Numbered from the stretch's first letter, positions 49,841 through 63,060 are shown. The stretch: DNA of 64,000 bases from Ficedula albicollis (GCF_000247815.1 NC_021674.1:31587453-31651452), one strand, 5' to 3'. Numbers and translations: made by a program. The notes: generated by a model from the sequence alone, not told the origin.

Positions 49841-51448
49841 ACTGCCCTGGTTTCTTCCTTGCACCCCTCAATGCACATGACACAACACCTTTGTGTTTCT
49901 GAGTGTGCTTGGGGTGATTCATAGGCACACGGACAATGGCTTGTTTTAGCGAGAGGCCAGGGAGGAGCTCTGCCTGCCATGACAGAGACACTGCTGCTTT
50001 CTGAAACATTTCCCAGAAGGGAAACCCTTCACCTTGCAGAGGGCAACATCTGGCTGTGCTGCTGCAGGGTTAGCAGTGACTGACATGTGCAGAGTCCCCT
50101 CCCAGAATGTGGGAACTCATCACTTCCCCTGACCTGTCACAGCCCCAGGGGTGGGAGCGTGTCCCATAGTGGATGAGACATGAAGTGCAAAGCCCAGAGG
50201 TATTGCTTCTGGAGGGGACTGGGATGCTGCTCTATACTGAACTTCTATTATATTTGAATTCCTGTATAGTGGAGGGATCAATGTGTTTGCACACAATGCA
50301 GGTAACTTTGAAGGCAAAGCACAAGGCATCCTTTAAACACCAGGCAGGGAAAAGGCAGGCAGTTATTTGTCATCTGCAGTACTGTTGGATTGGTTAGGAC
50401 CACCACAGCCCTCAGTCCCAGTTCAGGCAACTACAAGCTGATCCAGAGAGATCAAGGACATTCACCTCCATCTTCTCCATCACTCATATAATTAAATGTG
50501 TCATTTTTCTCTTCTGCAGTTCACAGGAACTTCTCCTGCTGGCTAAGGGAAGCAGACTATGCCATGCATTACAGGAGGTTAAAAAATTGTTCTGGACAAT
50601 CTGATTTGGATGGAAATACTTTCCTGACCCCCAGTCTTGCATTTCCTTAAAGCTAGAACACATGCCTTAGACATGTCAGGCAGGCCTTGGAGGTATTTCT
50701 GTGTGCCACAAAAAATACCATACCCCATAACATCTTACATCTAGCAGAAGCCAGTAACTTGTGCATCAGATGGGGAAAAACAAACAAACAAAACCCTTTT
50801 GAATGTCTTTTCAGCATTCTTTCTAAGTGAATCAAAAGGGGAAAAGAAGTTTCTTAGTGGGTTTATATGGGCAACTTGAGATAGGGATTAATTTAGCAGA
50901 ATTGTGTATATTCCCTGGAATTAGTGCTCTGCACCAAACTGAAATGAGATCACTTTTCATGTCCCTTTTGGCAGTATCACCAACTGGAACATCCAAAACT
51001 CAATATTGTGAGATTAATCCCTCCAGTCCAGAACCCCGTTATTCTGATATCTGATCCCCTACATAAATTCAGCAATCCTGCCAATGAATTATGCAGCTGT
51101 CCTAAGTCTTAAGCATCAGCTGCCATCCCCATGTAAGATCAAGATCATGAGGAATGGGAAGAGGGACAAAAAGTAAGACAGTTTGGTTTTTCCACAGATA
51201 GAGAATGCCCTATAGCACTTCCCAGGAAAAGGGCCAGAGCTCCCCAAAGTGCCTGTGCTTTTCTAGTTAACATGCAGAAGAGCCATGGAGAAGGGTGAGA
51301 AGCTCATACATTTGATGTGTATATTTTATCAAGACCATTTATTGAACTTGTATTATTCTAAGATCTTAGTCCTTGAGATTTCTACGAAACTCCATTTTTC
51401 ACTGCTTGCTTTTTTTTTTTTTCTTTCTTCTATTTATCTAACCCACAG
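49841..51448. other. Unique DNA, no gene seen
   Basis: No recognisable feature until the poly-T tract at about 51410. Confidence 0.5.
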
Positions 51449-51579
51449 ATATAGCTGGTGTGGGAAGTACCGACAGGACATGACTCAGAAATACATACGA
51501 GTGTATCACTCTACATTTATGCAAGTAAATTCCCATGAATTTGCTGCCAAGGATGGCTGCATTGCACTGGATGTAACAG
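51449..51579 (+). CDS. Candidate internal exon, product unidentified
   Basis: A long pyrimidine tract (TTTTTTTTTTTTTTCTTTCTTC ends near 51430) leads to ACCCACAG at 51441-51448. The 131 bases that follow are open in only one frame and end in ATGTAACAG followed by the donor GTACTT (51580). The predicted segment is about 43 residues and contains YSWCGKYRQDMTQKYIRVYH near its start, with two cysteines and many polar and aromatic residues. That is a reasonable extracellular or folded-domain composition, but I cannot place it in a family. The exon would begin in the third codon position and end after the first. No partner exons are evident nearby, and conserved non-coding DNA could give the same impression. 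Confidence 0.27.
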
Positions 51580-51707
51580 GTACTTGTACCAAAGTCCTCA
51601 AGGCCCTCTGAGCTTGTGTAAATGATCCCTCCTTGGACACCGTGGGGCCTTCTCCCATGAGAGGGAGCAGCTATACTTACTCATGTCCATGACCCACCAC
51701 CACCAGT

Positions 51708-51790
51708 CACAGAATCATAAAGTCACTCAGGCTGAAAAAGACCTTAAAGGTCACCAAGTCCAACCATTAACCCAGCACTGTCCTACTACT
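51708..51790 (-). mobile_element. Short CR1 3'-end fragment, minus strand
   Basis: CAGTCACAGAATCATAAAGT followed by GGCTGAAAAAGACCTTAAAG and GTCCAACCATTAACCCAGCA is the reverse-complement CR1 3' end. Only about 80 bases remain, which is typical of the severe 5' truncation of CR1 insertions. Confidence 0.88.
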
Positions 51791-53399
51791 TTCTGCTAAC
51801 AAGAGCAAGGAAGCTGATGGAGAGTGGTGTGTTTTGGAGTGTGAGGTGAGATCATACACTAGCTGACCCTGCACCAGGAAGTCAAGCCCAGCCTCATCTG
51901 TGATGCCTCTGCTGATCTTTATCTGATAGAAATGTGATTAATCTATCCACAGCTGAGTCTGATGGGGAACTTGCAAAAGGTGAAAGCTCAGTGAGGTGAG
52001 AGACAGATGAAGAATTGGTTGGCCCTGATGGATAAAAGCTTTCCTGCAGCTCAGACCAAGGGGAGCAAGACTGTGAGCTCTGCAGGAGGACAGGGGAAAA
52101 CTGAAAGTCAGCTAGAAAAAGCAAAGCTCCAGTATACTCCTTTGGGATATTTTTTGAACATCATTACCATCATACTATGGCCAGCTGCTGGAAGAGACAG
52201 ATCCAAAAATAAAACAATAGATAGAGGTTCTGGAGTTCTGAAACAATGACATAAAGCAGGACAAACATTGCCATAAAGACACTGGAGCAGCACTGGAGAA
52301 GTTGAGCCTGCTACCAAGCTCTGCAGAGGAGCACCAAGTCATTAGGCCTTTTCTACGTGTCCTGCTTGGAGGACATGTATAATTATCCCTTCTTGAATTC
52401 TGACTGCCAAGGTGCTCCAGAGAGAAGCAGAACTTAAAAACAAAAGCAAAAACACAAGTATGGCAGAACAAGCATGAAGCAACCATATAGCTGACAAACA
52501 TAACACCTCCTTTGGGAATTCCAGAGAACTCCAATGTCCTTCGTGACAAGAACCAGTTAAACATTATGTCCTCACAAAAAAGACATTTCTACTTTACCAG
52601 TCAGGAAACTGAAGCATCAGGAGATTCCAACCAATGTTTCTAAATGTAGAAGCCTTTAATCAGATGTCTAAAAGCGCTTACAGGCATATTAAAAATGGTC
52701 TCAGTCTTTCCATGGTTCTTCATGTCCCCACTGTTGCTACCTGAATAATTGCCAGCTGACCTACTTCAGCATCCATAACCACAAACATTTCCATAAAGCT
52801 GACAATTTTGGTTTATAAGAGGGCCTAATTCATTAGGTTTATAAGAGGGCCTAATTAATTCCAAGGCTCTCAATGCCATTTCCGCCTGATAAAAGAGAGA
52901 AGAAGGTCATCAAATAATTTGCTTTAAATTTCTCTGAGTTTTCACAGTTACCTCTTGCACAGATTTTTTTTTAATCTGAAGGCAGCAGACTCATGCATGA
53001 CTATATGGGGCCATTTGATCCTATCACTTTTCAAACAAACGCCCCCCCGGGAAATCAGGTGCTAGCAAGTCCCAGCAAGAAAAATCCGTGTTCCAAAACC
53101 ATGGATGACTGTAGCTGAGATCTGTATTAGCATGTTCTTTCCAGGCCAAAAGAGAATCCATATCTTTTTATTGTAAGTTCACTTTATCCAGACTTCTGGT
53201 TTGGATCACTAAATCGGATGTTTTAACAAATCTTCCCACTGCTCCTCTTATGGCAGGACAGCAAGGGGCTTATAGGACAGGGCTGATAGTACTCTGCAAG
53301 ATAAAAGCACATGACTTTTTGAACATCAAAAAAGTGACCCTTCATCACTTACAATGCAAGTAGGAATTCCTGTCCATGAAAATACTAATCTTAACACTT
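51791..53399. other. Unique DNA with a 26-bp duplication
   Basis: GGTTTATAAGAGGGCCTAAT occurs at about 52810 and 52836 as a 26-bp direct duplication. A weak MIR-like block (AGGAAACTGAAGCATCAGG near 52604) is present. The sequence at 52840-52970 looks like a conserved element. No gene is seen. Confidence 0.5.
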
Positions 53400-53560
53400 T
53401 CCCAGTCTGTGTTAGATTAGTAGCATTCATATGCAGCACTTCGGGCCATTTATAAGGCGCATTTCCTGCAATCAAAAACATATGTCCCATAAATGGCCCA
53501 TTTCTAAGTTTGCTTTCCTAGAGCAGCTGGCCATTCCTGAGAATACAAAGGAGAATATAT
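53400..53560. promoter_or_regulatory. CArG-box and MCAT motif cluster (muscle-type enhancer candidate)
   Basis: CCATAAATGG at 53487-53496 is a perfect CArG box, the site for serum response factor (CC, six A/T, GG). CATTCCT at 53532-53538 is the MCAT core bound by TEAD factors, and the sequence between and around is AT-leaning and non-repetitive (for example GGCCATTTATAAGGCG near 53445, a longer A/T core). This combination occurs in muscle and cytoskeletal gene enhancers. The link to any gene is unknown, and short motifs arise by chance. Confidence 0.33.
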
Positions 53561-55399
53561 AAGCAAGTGTAATGTTTGCTGATACCCGGAGTTGGCTGGG
53601 AAATAGAAATCTGTTCCAGCAAGAAAGAAAACAAGAGTAGCTGAGTTTCATTTTAAGGAAAATACTAAACTGAAAAATCAAAAATCCTGTCTTCATTAGA
53701 ATTCCACAAAAACTAAGCTTTACAAGAACCAGAATGAAAACTTCTGGCTTCCTGGCTCTCCATTTGGTGGGGATATATTTGCTTTCTGGGGCAGGTGAGC
53801 AGTCAAAAACCTAAGGCGGGTGACTTCCCATCTCCCAGCCTTCTTGCATCTCTGACTGCTCAACTGCATCTCCGATTTCTGGACCTGAGGGGAAGGCTGA
53901 GTTTCTGAGAGCTGCACAGAAAAACAATTTCTGTTAGCCTGCCTACAATGCTCTTGGCAATTTTATTTTCTTCTTGCAAAAAAAAGAGCCAGGGATACTT
54001 CAGTTTGATTTTCCCCAATGGAAATTTGCAATTTTGTTACAGAAACAGCTGAGTTAGTGAAAACGGCATTTTCCATTGGAGAATTATTCTGATGGAAAAT
54101 TTCCCAACTAGCTTTATTAATACCCTTGACATTGTTTTGCCATTCCCCCTATTTGTGTATCAGTGTCTGGCCACTGAACCAAATTTCCAGCCAGGGCTTT
54201 CACAGCTATCATTCCCAGAGGGCCATCATGTAATTCTTGGAGTACAGTAGACCTGAGATTTATTACAGTAAGTGTTCTGGTGCCACACGTTAGGCAACCT
54301 GGACGTGTATTTCAGTACTCTCTTTCCAGCCAAGAAGGCTCAAAGAGGCTGTGTGCTAAGCCCATCTCCTCAAACTTTCATCAGATGTCTCAGTCGACTT
54401 GGCTTGTTCTCTCTTTCACATTGCATTAAGATACCTGTCACTCTCCAGGTGCTTGTGGTACCAGTCACTAGGTATTCCTACCACACCACCCAAGCAGGAA
54501 GTACCCCAGAAAACCTTCCTTTTTCCTGACCAGGCTGCTCCTGCTAACACTGAAGCCAGTGTTTGGCATTTGCAAACAGAGTAAATTGTTTCCTCTTGAG
54601 ATAAGCTGTGGTTAAACCGCTGACCTCCCAAGATGACCCGTGGGTCTTTTCTCTGGGTGTGAGCACAGCATTGCAGACAGATGCCAGCGAGCCTCAAGTG
54701 TGGCTCTTTTGAGTATTTTACCCTGATGTCTGGCTTTCAGCATCAGTGTTTCAGGCACATGGAGATGTGCTGCAAGCTGATTTTACAGGCAGTTTCATTT
54801 TCTGCTAATGCAAAGTTGTTTGCTTCATCTGGAGCCTTGGCACATCATGTGGATCAACATTACTTCTGTCCTTTGTGCACTGGTCTATTTAGGGAGTGTA
54901 ATAGTGTTGATGTGTTGGGCAAGACCCACTGGTAATAACTGCCTGTCCCCAGAAAGGAAGATAATTGTGACATATCTTATAGTTGAGGTGCCTTGAGGAT
55001 AGTCTCATGCATTACTGTGATTTATGAATATCATCTACAAGACCCACAGAATATGGCTGAGACTCTGGAAAAATCACTTTTCCCTCATTTGCTCTGTAGC
55101 CATTCTTGACAGCCTTACCAGTACCTCTGCAGACACCCCTTGTCATTTCCAATAATCCCTGCCTGCATTGCTCTGAAAGTTAAAAATGTTTTGCAATAGC
55201 AGGGCCAAGACCCTCCATCAGAACATGGGTGTGGAAACTATCCTAATGTTGGCCTGTTATGCTGGAATAAGACCTTATGTGTGTGTTATTCACAGGGGTT
55301 TTTTTGCCATCAGCCAGCACTCCCACAAATTTGATAACTTTTGCTTGGTTCAACCTAGGCAAAGAATATCCATCTTTGTTCACAGCAACTAGGGAATCA
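53561..55399. other. Unique DNA, no gene seen
   Basis: No recognisable feature. Confidence 0.5.
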
Positions 55400-55635
55400 C
55401 CACAAAATAGAAAATCCCATTTGTCCTCTTCACTGACAACCTCCCTCTGTAGAGGATCCCTGGTCCTGCCCACGTTGTCATTTTGCCTCTACACACGTTG
55501 TGCAGTGGATGGGTTCTTCACAAAATAGAAAATCCCATTTGTCCTCCTCACTGATAACCTCCCTCTGTAGAGGGTCCCTGGTCCTGCCCACGTTGTCATT
55601 TTTCCTCTACACACGTTGTGCAGTGGATGGGTTCT
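55400..55635. repeat. Two-copy tandem duplication, 118-bp unit
   Basis: CACAAAATAGAAAATCCCAT starts units at 55401 and 55519, each ending in GTGCAGTGGATGGGTTCT. About five differences separate the copies. The overlapping frames at 55277-55769 reflect it. Confidence 0.95.
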
Positions 55636-58600
55636 CAGAAGCACAGTGGAATTATAATCATGTTTTTCTTTCAATAAAGCCTTCTCTCATTAATTTTTTT
55701 CAATACGGATACTCTCCTGAAGGACTTTCACGTCAAAGGGGAGACTGTCCCCCAAATGGGGAACAATAAAAGTTCTGTTTCAGGCTGTTTGATGCTGTTG
55801 CAACTCCTTGTCTTCTGGAGTAGCTGTATCCTTTGACACAGCAGTTCCTAGAGCACATTTTAAGGCCAAATCAGCCTCAGTTAATAACCGTTTTTGTATT
55901 GCTTCATTTTACATACCACACACTAACTGCTCCCTTGACACAGTATTTAAACTCTCTCCAAACTGGCAATACACTAGTAATTTCCTTAAACATCCCCCTT
56001 CCCTCCCACCCCCATACTTAGAAATTGTTTAATTTTCTATTTTTTTTTTAAATAATTGCATTTTTTGGGAGCTTAAACACAATGCCATCACAAGTGCCTT
56101 TATGGAGAGAGGATTTAGGACAACTTCCATCATCTAGGCAACCATTTCACTCACTGGTTTAACAGAAGCCACTATTCTGTGGTTTCCTCTTTAGCTTTTT
56201 AGCAGCCACGGTATTCCTGGATTATAATCCCACTCTGGTCACCATTTCTTGTTTTTCTTTCCTTCTTAGACATAACACAAAGAGCCACACAGTCACGGAT
56301 CAGTGCTTACTGAGTATACACAGCAGTCTCTCCCACTACAACTTGGCCATGAGTATGGAGTAAATGTTGCTTTCTCCTTTAGCATTTTGGCCTGTCTTCT
56401 TAACCCTTTATTTGCTTCCTGGAGGCTGTTTAGTTTAGGGATGTAAACAACAGGTTTGATTACATATCCTCCCAGAATATCTGTGAACTGATCTTGGGCA
56501 CCTGGTGATCTCCATGTCAGGTGCTGCTCTCACACCAGTGAATCCTCACAGGGTGGAGTTCAAACACCCAGGTTGTTGTATGTACATGGTCAGTGGTGCC
56601 AAGGCCTCACCACAGAACACAAATAGTTCACACCATTGCCAACACACGTCTCTGCTCACAGCTTCAGGCCTTTGACCTCTTTTCTTCTCTCTTCTCCTTA
56701 AGGGACAATGTGCTGCCTTTGTTTTCCAGCCCATGGTTCCCACTTTGCTGATAGGGAACCTGAAGCAAAGAGACCAGCACCATGCAGCAGTCACGGGGGC
56801 TCAGCCTTCCTGTAAACCACTGGAAATGCAGCAGTTAGCTTCCAGGATGGCTATGAGTGAATGGCCTGTAATTCCTCCCTATGCCATGGGAGATCACTTC
56901 TGGCACTGCAGGTGCCAGGCAGAGGCAGAGGTGCCTCATTATGCTTGTTTACTCTGCAGGCACTGTCTCTGCTCATGGCCAGGCAAGAAAATGTCTGATG
57001 TGCGTCAGTTGTGGAGGGCACAATTAGGAGCAGAGAAAGTGGGCCCATGTATCTTAGGGGAAAGAGAGAACTGGAGGGATAGTGCATAAGTGCACTAGGC
57101 ATCCAGGAGGGGAAAGGCATTTTTCACTCCTTCCTTCTGGCACCACAGCATATTCTGGCAGGGCTGTGGCAATTCATCTGGGGTGTTACATCATTGGGGC
57201 CTGGCAAAAAAAATGCTGAAAAGAAAGAAGTTTCATCAGGCACCCAAGCACTGGCTACAAGCACAACAGCATGGTTGGAAAGGTACTGAGGTGTCAGTGA
57301 GTCACAGGTGCAGAGTCACATCAGAAAGGGGATACCAGCTTGTCCCCTCCCAGTCTGGTTTCAAAAGGAGTTGCTGGTCCTGCTAGTGGTATTTTCCATG
57401 TAAACTTGGCAGAGCTGGTGATGCCCAGGATTAACTTCCCTTGAGGAAGGGAAAGCCAGGTGATACTTGGAGTTGTGTTAGCCTGATCCTCACACGAAAA
57501 GAAGACTGGGCTCTTCCCAGGCTCTGCTTCTTTCTCTTGGCTGCATGGGAACCACATCCACCAGGGGGGACTGGCTGAGAGGGCAGAGGGAGAGACAGAA
57601 AAGCCCAAGGGAGCTAATGCAGTTATTCTACCTAGGCTGGTGTGATGCTACAGCAGCGAGGGGCATCGCAGGATTCCCGCTTCAGAGAGGAAAATAAATA
57701 CCATGATTGCTTTTTTGGGGAGGCTAGTCCTTCCTCTCTGACATGTTCCCGTTGCCCCTGCCTTGCTCACGCACCATGCGTATGACAGACCTCAGAACAG
57801 CTGCAAACTCTCATTGCTGTACAGAAAACAACAGGCCAGCAACTCCTCTCTGTTTTCTTTTTAGCTTAAATATGATAAATGTCAAAGAAAAGATGAGAAA
57901 TTACTTTGGCCTGAAGCTCAGTATGGACAATAGTGAAAGTCAGGTTTAAGGTAATTTTCTTTAAGACAATCATCTTACATTATCTTACATGATTTGTAGA
58001 GCATCGGTGTCCTGCTTCAGGAGAGGAATATTGCCACCTTTCCAAAAGCACCAGGCTAAGCATCAGCTCTGCATAGTCCAAGGCAGCCTGTCTAACACAG
58101 CATGGAGCTCAAAGCCATGATTTCACATGAAAAGAGGAAGCTGTTCAGGAACATCTGGGGGAAAGAGCCTGCAAAGGAGGACTGCACTATCACAGGCATT
58201 GGGAGGCTGCAGCACGCAGGCAGAGCTGGGGTCCAGGGCTGGACCAGCAAAGGCTGAAGGGCAGGAGTGTGGAAAGATGCTTTGGATTGGATGAGTCACT
58301 GATAGGAATGGAGAGCACAAGCTGAGCTCCATGGATGGCATTTCCACAGTTGCTGTCTGCAATAAATGTGGATCTTGCCTCTGCCCTTGGTCTAGTCATC
58401 CTCAATGAGCCATGGCTGGTTGGTTGGTAGGTTAAAGCAATTTCAAACCCAAGGGTAAATAAAGCTGGAGCTGCCTGGAGCAGTGCTACTGTCCACACAC
58501 TGGGTGACCTCATGCATGTATACACCAGGGAGGTACATCCACCATACAGTAATGACCCAGGACCTGCAGCTTTAAACTCCAGCTCTAAGTGTTGCGTCAG

Positions 58601-59165
58601 GTTATGTAAAGTTCAGTTGCATCACACACTGTTGCACAATGCAGCCTGATGGCAGCATGCCATCTTCATTCATCGATCAGGTCTCATCGGCCACAGCAAG
58701 CTGGTCAGGAGAGAGGTGTCTGCTCCTCAGGGTACCCCAGTGTGGGAAAGCCTCTCCCAGATCACCACACCCTCCCAAACTGTGCAGGGGGAGGTGCCAC
58801 CCAGTTCTCTGTGGTATTTGGTACAACAGCAGCACAAGAGCCCAGTAGATGAGCAAGGCATGAGCTGCCCAGGTGGCCTTCTCTTGACCAAAGCTGAGAC
58901 CATGTCTTTTTGGTGAGACCCTCTGCAGGCACTGCTCCACAGGAAGCTCTGCCAGGCAAAATCTGCCATTTCATAGCACAGGACCCACCTCACCATGGTG
59001 CACCATTGTGGCACCTCTTGCAGGTGGGCTTGGTCAGGCCAGGTCAACACTGAACCCAGTCAATGTAGATGCTTATCAAGGCATCACAGAATGCATCTGC
59101 AGATCAGCCAGGGATAGGGCACTGCACCAGCACTGCCCAGCTCTAGCAATTCAAGCCGTGCACTG
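55636..59165. other. Unique DNA, no gene recognised
   Basis: An AATAAAG (TTCAATAAAGCC near 55670) and a second ACAATAAAAG near 55764 lie on the plus strand, but I see no upstream exon to which they would belong. A possible weak MIR trace lies around 56725-56810. The remaining frames are chance. Confidence 0.45.
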
Positions 59166-59240
59166 ATGGGAAAGACGGTGAGTGGCTCTTCAAGAGCATG
59201 CACATGGGAAAGACGGTGAGTGGCTCTTCAAGAGCCAAAG
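59166..59240. repeat. Two-copy tandem duplication, 38-bp unit
   Basis: ATGGGAAAGACGGTGAGTGG starts units at 59166 and 59204, each ending in CTTCAAGAGC. The copies are almost identical. Confidence 0.93.
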
Positions 59241-62214
59241 GTGACAAGAAATCAGTTGGAAATCACAGACCACCAGGAGCATACTTGAAGTTCAAAGGAA
59301 GTTTGCATTTATCTCCAGAGAGCCCCCGATCAACACTCCTCCCTGGATGTGCTGGGCCACCCATGGTGGCAGGCTGTGTTCAGTGAATTCCCTGCTATTG
59401 TGTGAAATGCTGCCTTCTTGCCAAACGGCGCCCCTCCTCTGCTAAAAGCGCAATCCCGCGATGACCCACTCCAGGGCGCGGCATTGCAAGCAGTGGCCCA
59501 TCCACCAGGATGAACTGGATGAAAGCCCTACAGCATGGGAGGATCTCTTCTGGGAGGGGTGTAGGGGCGCCTACCTCTGCAGCGAGGTGCTCTGTCCCCC
59601 TCCAGTGGCAGAGACCTACAGGAGTCAGCGACCAGGCTTTGCTTGCCCAGCTCACCCAGCCACAGCCATCTCACGCCTTCCATAGCAGAACATGGGCATT
59701 TGTGGCCATTGGGCAATGCCACATCATAGCCACAGTGGGTTCTGAAGCCACCAAGGCATTGTAACAAGACAGTCTTTGGCAAGAAAGGTGCCCTGGCGTG
59801 TGGTCGAGTAGCCTGTGGAGACCTCAGTCAATGAGACCCTGATTCTGACCCTGTGCAGATCTTGACATCAACAAAGGTATACAGACCTTCATGGCTCCTA
59901 CATTCAATTGAAAAAAAAAAAGTTTTTGACTTCTGCTTCTTCTCTGCCCAAGATACTCTTGCTAAAAATGGAGGAAGGAAACCCCCAGTGTCTCTGTATA
60001 CAGAACGACACATTTGGTCTTGCATTTGCCAAGCCTGCAATTTCCTTTGTAATGGAACTGTGATGGAGCTGTAATGGACCTGGGACATGGACTGGTTGTC
60101 TGCAAACCTATCTGCCCCTGCAGTACATGTCTCTCCTAGGGGATCATCCTGGCTCTTGTGGAAGACCACAGGAAAGCCCAATGCAACAGGGATCCACCCA
60201 GATTGTGGCATGGAGATGCTCAGGAGATTTTCCTAAAGCAATTGCTGGTAAGGTGGTAACACAGCAAGAAGACATGGACCCAACTTCCCTGCAGACCAGA
60301 TCACCTTCATGCAGCTTGAACATCCTTCAGCCTGGGCATGAATTTGGCACAGGGAGGATGAAGGTGAGAGGTCTGGGAAGATAAAGGAGCCTGACAGGCT
60401 GGCATGTCTAGTGATTTTCCTCTGTGCAATGACAGGAGGAAAACATGTCCACACCCTCATGACTTATTTTAACACCAAGATATTGTACACTAACTGCAAC
60501 AGGAGCTCATGCTGGGGAAGAGAGTTACAACCAAGCCACAGCCCAAGTCTCCAGCAACTATTTGCTCCTTCCAGGAAGGTACTCTGCAGCTTAAACCTGG
60601 CTTTGTCAGGTTTGCTCAGGCTGTTGAGTAGGACAAGGGTTTAATACCAGTCAATAGTGAACTGTGAGAGCAGACTGAGCTGGACGAGGGCATCGAGAAT
60701 TTGCTGGACCTACTGTGACCTCTGCTGGCTTGGTCTGAAATTGGTGTGCTGGTTGGCCTTGTCTCACCAGAGTGTGGTGGGAGTTGGTCCCCCTGCGGCA
60801 AGGCTCCCTGGAGCTTCCACACGGCAATCCCTGGGGATCACTGCCTCCAGCAATGTCTTTGCTCTCACTCCTGATGTCAGTGTAATGCAAGACCCTTGAC
60901 ACCTCTGGATAGAAAACTGGCCCCTAATCCTCATGATAACATTCTTCTGTGGTCCCTGGCATGCCAAGTTTAAGCTGTGATCTCCCCAGAAAATGATGTG
61001 GGGTCAGCGAGGGCCACATTCAGACAGCAGGCTCCGTGAGCGTCCTGCTCCAAGTGGACTGGTGGTTCATGGGTTCCCACTGCAGGCCTCCCCCACCCTG
61101 CTACTCGTGTGGCCATCAGTAGGCCTGTGCTGTGGAAGGGACCCTCTTGTGGAGGATGCAGATGATGCCCTGGGGGACTGTGACCATGAGAGGCCATGAC
61201 AAGTGTCTGCTTGGGTCTGCATGAGCCTCGGAAAGGACACCCCAATGATGTGAGCAGAACAGCCCACTCCCTTCAGAGGTGCTATCTCAGGGTCTGAGTC
61301 CTGATCCATTTTTCTCCAAAAACAAAGCTGATTTTAAAGTTTCTGATCTTTCCTTAGCCTGGCTGCTTGTTCCTGAATCCATGCTGCAATGTTCTGCCTT
61401 CTCAGAAGCATATTGATGACAAATTCTCCTCAGCAGCAAAGCTGCTTAGGAAGATCCTGCCCTAGCCTTGTATTCCTGACCCTGCACAGCAACTTGTCCT
61501 TCCCCTTGTCCCTCACCCCCTGTGGTGCCACTACATCAGTGTACATGACCACAGAGACAGCTCATTCATTGAAATGGTTTGTGCTAAAAAAATGAGAAGG
61601 TACTAAAATTAAAGCAAGTTTTGTGCCCCTTTGTAACCCTCTCTGTGATCCAGCTTGCAGATGACAGCAGTAGCACAACCGAAGGCACAGCCAGCCTCAG
61701 CGCAGAGGAGAGGAACCTCTGCCTATTTTTACTGCCAGGCAAACTGCAGCTTTGAACTGCACCTTTGGGGTTTTGGGACCCCAGAAGGAGGTGTTGCTTT
61801 GCTTCTCTTTAGATCAGGGGTTTGATCTTGCCTATGTAGGCAGAGAGAGCAGGAAGCTTTCTGTTTTAAAGGAAATCTGAGCTTTCTGTTTAATCCCGTG
61901 TTTTTAGGAATGCCTGGATCTTAATCCAAGCCTGCAGTTTGGACTGTTTTAAATGGATGTTGTGTGACATTTCAGAGCTAGTTGCGTTTAATCAGTGACT
62001 TAGAGTCTGTTCCCACTGCCTTGTACAAAGTTTTAGAGTACAGTTTGATGAGAAACGCTGTAACACATTGACTCACAAACCCCTCTCCAACCTTTACTTA
62101 TAGAAAGAAATATGGAGGGAGAGGCAAAATTGTTAACAAACCAGTAGGGTGCTGAACCTCACTCTGAAAACAAAAAGCAGAGACTTATTGGTAGTGACAC
62201 ATGAAAGTGCCACA
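59241..62214. other. Unique DNA, no gene seen
   Basis: Frames on both strands between 59395 and 61309 overlap and lack domains. Confidence 0.5.
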
Positions 62215-62557
62215 AGTTATTCAAGTTATACTTTATTAAGTATAAAAGATACTGCAGAACTAGTTTTGTTTTGTAATTTTTCTTATGCAAGTTACCTCAT
62301 CATAAACATACATAAATGTTTATTGTAGCAGAACTTTTTCATCAATTAAACATTTCAAAATCAATTTCTCCTGCAGCACCAAACAAGACTGAATGGTCAT
62401 ACAGCTTTAGAGTTTTGCAGTCATCTGACCTCTCTTGTAATCCAAATACTCTTCATCATAGCGAGCACACCTTCCTCTGGGCTGTTTGTTCCTGATAAAC
62501 ACAGGACAGATTCTTACCAATGCCGCAATATGTGCTGAACAAACATTGTATCGTGAT
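62215..62557 (-). CDS. Candidate 3'-terminal exon with 3' UTR, product unidentified
   Basis: On the minus strand, a pyrimidine-rich tract ending TTTTATTTTTAG (62558-62569) would splice to a 151-base coding segment (62557-62407) that ends in TAA. The predicted C-terminus of about 50 residues includes two or three cysteines (SRYNVCSAHIAALVRICPVF), then a charged tail containing RYDEEYLDYKRGQMTAKL. Downstream on the same strand lie two AATAAA polyadenylation signals, at 62319-62324 and 62232-62237, suitably spaced for alternative 3' ends. An alternative, closer acceptor (TTTATCAG, exon from 62491) would shorten it. I recognise no protein family, and I found no convincing upstream exon in the last 1.4 kb; the rest of the gene may lie beyond the window. 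The 62215 limit (end of the 3' UTR) is a guess. Confidence 0.33.
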
Positions 62558-63060
62558 CTAAAAATAAAACCTGGTGAAATGAAAACTGAGACATTTGAAA
62601 CCCCCATAAGACATTCCTGGGCTACGGGTATGTCTTTCGAAAAGTCAAGACACGCAGACAAATGACACAACACATCCTTATCAGACAACCTTTGTCCCAG
62701 CCCATCAGACTTCTTCTCTCCCGTATGATGTATAGTATGGACTTGTGGACTTGACCTAATTGTGATGCTTTAGTAAGAGCCTAGCCTTTCTTTAGCAAAG
62801 GGGATTGTCCACATAGACAAGGGCAAGTGATTGGTACACCTTCAGATAACTAACAGTGTCACTGAAGAAAATATTGACAGCACTGAATAAATGATGGTGA
62901 AAACCACTAGGCAGAAGGTTTTGTTGTTACCCTTACCCTTACTTATCGTATTTGGGTTGCAAAACCACCTAAAAGAGTCCAAATCAATCTTTAAGCCCAG
63001 TGTGCAAGGCTTACATACGTTTGCCAAAAGCTAAGATCTGCTCCAAGCAACACATGAACT
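62558..63060. other. Unique DNA, possibly intronic on the minus strand
   Basis: No recognisable exon. It would be the upstream intron of the candidate terminal exon if that exon is real. Confidence 0.4.

Noticed and set aside
55660..55780. AATAAA signals as the 3' end of a plus-strand gene
   Set aside because: No coding exon or convincing upstream structure; AT-rich DNA yields such hexamers often.
59395..61309. Cluster of overlapping 60-90-codon frames
   Set aside because: Both strands are equally open, no domain or splice pattern; considered chance in moderately GC-rich DNA.
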